From positions 8,006 through 72,005 of the forward strand of contig CAXAVJ010000007.1 in the NCBI GenBank assembly GCA_963972065.1: a DNA stretch of 64,000 nt, read 5' to 3'. Below the pieces are notes generated by a model. That model saw only the letters and a program-made list of their open reading frames with translations. It ran no database searches and was not told the origin of the DNA. Below are positions 62,825 through 64,000 of the stretch, one piece after another (within the stretch, counting starts at the first letter, position 1; each line of letters opens with the position of its first letter). Made by a program: the position numbers and the translations under genes. This DNA is from UBA1479 sp963972065 (lineage in GTDB: Bacteria; Pseudomonadota; Alphaproteobacteria; Rhodospirillales; Casp-alpha2).

Positions 62825-62970
62825 GTCGTATCCCTTGATTCGCTGTTCCTGTCCGGCCGGGTCAGGCCATGACCGTTGACCCTGCGCTTGAGCGGATGAT
62901 ACCGATTGCGGCCCGACAATCAATACGCAGCGGCCTCATTCCGTCGTACCGGCGCGCCCCCGAGGAGCCC

Positions 62971-63984
62971 ATGACCGTCCCAAATTCCGATACATCCCCG
63001 CAACAACCCGAATTCGCCGTGGAAATCAGCCATTTGCGCAAGGTCTATGGCCGGGGCGGCAATGTGCCCGGGGAAACGGGCCAGACCGTGGCGGCGCTCA
63101 AGGATCTTTCGCTGAACGTGCCCCGGGGCTCGTTTTTCGCCCTGCTGGGGCCCAACGGGGCGGGCAAATCGACACTGATCAACATCCTGTCGGGGCTGGT
63201 CATCAAATCCTCCGGTGAGGCCCGGGTGTGGGGTCATGACATCGACCGCGACATGCGGGCGGCGCGTCTGGCCCTCGGCGTGGTGCCTCAGGAATTGAAT
63301 CTGGACCCGTTCTTTTCGCCGCGTGAATTGCTGGAGGTCCAGGCCGGGTTGTTCGGCGTGCCGGTCAGCCGCCGCCGCTCCGACGAGATTCTTGCCGCCG
63401 TCGGCCTGGCGGACAAGGCCAACGCCTATGCCCGCTCGTTGTCCGGTGGCATGCGGCGGCGCATGCTGGTCGCCAAGGCCATGGTCCATTCGCCGCCGGT
63501 GCTGATCCTGGACGAGCCCACGGCCGGCGTCGATGTGGAGCTGCGCCGCCAGCTCTGGGTGACCATGCGCGATCTCAACGCGCGCGGCACGACGATCCTG
63601 CTGACCACCCATTACCTGGAGGAGGCCCAGGCACTGTGCGACCGGGTTGCCATCATCAACCACGGCGAACTGGTCGCCTGCGACGATACCTCGGCGTTGC
63701 TGGCGCGCCTCGATTCCAAGGAAATGCTGATCACCGTCGACCGCGACATCACCGACGTGCCGGCGGTTCTGAGGACCTTCCGCACGGACCTACCGTCGCC
63801 CCGCCAGATTTCCGTGTCCTTTCCGCCGTCGCAGGCCCATTCGGGCCAGATCATCGCCGCCATGCAGGACGCGGGCTATGTCATCACCAACCTCACGACC
63901 AAGGAAGCGGCGCTGGAAGACGTGTTCCTTCGCCTGACGTCCGGCGGCCCCACGGACGGCGACCGGGCGGCCGCCGGGCAATGA
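62971..63984 (+). CDS. ABC transporter ATP-binding protein (YadG/DrrA-like)
   Basis: A 337-residue ABC ATPase: Walker A GPNGAGKST, signature LSGGMRRRM, Walker B LILDEPTAGVD and switch His in TTHYLEE. The C-terminal extension (residues 240-337) with DVPAVLRTF and ALEDVFLRLT is typical of export ATPases of the DrrA/YadG type, for drugs or lipids or polysaccharide. ATG at 62971 has GAGGAG upstream. The stop overlaps the next gene (ATGA), probably the permease. Confidence 0.92.
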   Translation: MTVPNSDTSPQQPEFAVEISHLRKVYGRGGNVPGETGQTVAALKDLSLNVPRGSFFALLGPNGAGKSTLINILSGLVIKSSGEARVWGHDIDRDMRAARLALGVVPQELNLDPFFSPRELLEVQAGLFGVPVSRRRSDEILAAVGLADKANAYARSLSGGMRRRMLVAKAMVHSPPVLILDEPTAGVDVELRRQLWVTMRDLNARGTTILLTTHYLEEAQALCDRVAIINHGELVACDDTSALLARLDSKEMLITVDRDITDVPAVLRTFRTDLPSPRQISVSFPPSQAHSGQIIAAMQDAGYVITNLTTKEAALEDVFLRLTSGGPTDGDRAAAGQ

Positions 63985-64000
63985 CCCGCCGTGGCCTGCG
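63981..64000 (+). CDS. Start of downstream gene, probably ABC-2 permease (cut by window edge)
   Basis: ATG at 63981 overlaps the ATPase stop as ATGA. Only seven codons are visible, so identity is inferred from operon context of DrrA/YadG-type ATPases. Confidence 0.4.

Overview
The window is GC-rich chromosomal DNA from an alphaproteobacterium, most likely a Rhodospirillales-type organism. Evidence is a gcrA cell-cycle regulator, an FzlA-type GST-fold division protein ending in HYADLDF, an NDUFS6-like zinc-finger protein, thrS followed by infC, a single-chain methylmalonyl-CoA mutase and a bufferin operon. No rRNA, CRISPR array or replication origin is visible; one tRNA gene (Arg, anticodon CCT) is present.

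Left part (1-25.7 kb), mostly host genes. A cut-off membrane adenylate-cyclase-like gene is followed by a glyoxylate/serine cluster (GntR regulator, FAD/Fe-S dehydrogenase, serine-glyoxylate aminotransferase, class III CoA-transferase). Next come an HtrA-like protease, a bufA-bufB-bufC copper-peptide operon, tRNA-Arg, a PagL-type lipid A deacylase, proline iminopeptidase, YtoQ, a Nudix hydrolase, an ACT-like protein, gcrA (with a perfect DnaA box upstream), methylmalonyl-CoA mutase, infC, thrS, two glycosyltransferases and an alpha/beta hydrolase. Embedded at 18.0-19.5 kb is an isolated cassette of a transglycosylase-like protein plus a two-TM protein whose relatives lie in the phage region.

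Middle part (25.9-50.0 kb), a T7-like (podovirus-type) morphogenesis and lysis locus, transcribed leftward with many overlapping start/stop codons: PG-binding protein, lysis genes, tail fibre, terminase, capsid, tail tubular proteins, portal, scaffold. No integrase, repressor, replicase or RNA polymerase gene is visible, and one rightward host-like gene (ODP/DHH fusion) splits the locus. Between tail fibre and terminase sits an unusual coupled block: a protein with an alternating-cysteine tract directly abutting a Hint autoprocessing domain, a CDP-alcohol phosphotransferase-like protein lacking the fourth motif Asp, an unknown protein, a radical SAM/SPASM enzyme and a 2OG-Fe(II)-type oxygenase. 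I regard this as the best candidate for an undescribed system (possibly a phage-encoded modified peptide). The second candidate is a three-member family sharing a ~100-residue N-terminal domain, with different C-termini and small membrane proteins just downstream, which resembles a phage-linked effector/immunity repertoire.

Right part (50.1-64 kb). An AT-rich island carries a P63C/antirepressor-like gene, a DUF3800 gene with a small opposite-strand gene, and an IS1595-type transposase. Host genes resume with an SDR protein, a TPR protein, fzlA, msrPQ, a secreted MBL-fold hydrolase with a striking palindrome upstream, polA, a CHCC zinc-finger protein and an ABC exporter ATPase whose permease runs off the right edge. 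All family names are from recognition of motifs and overall sequence; no database search was run.
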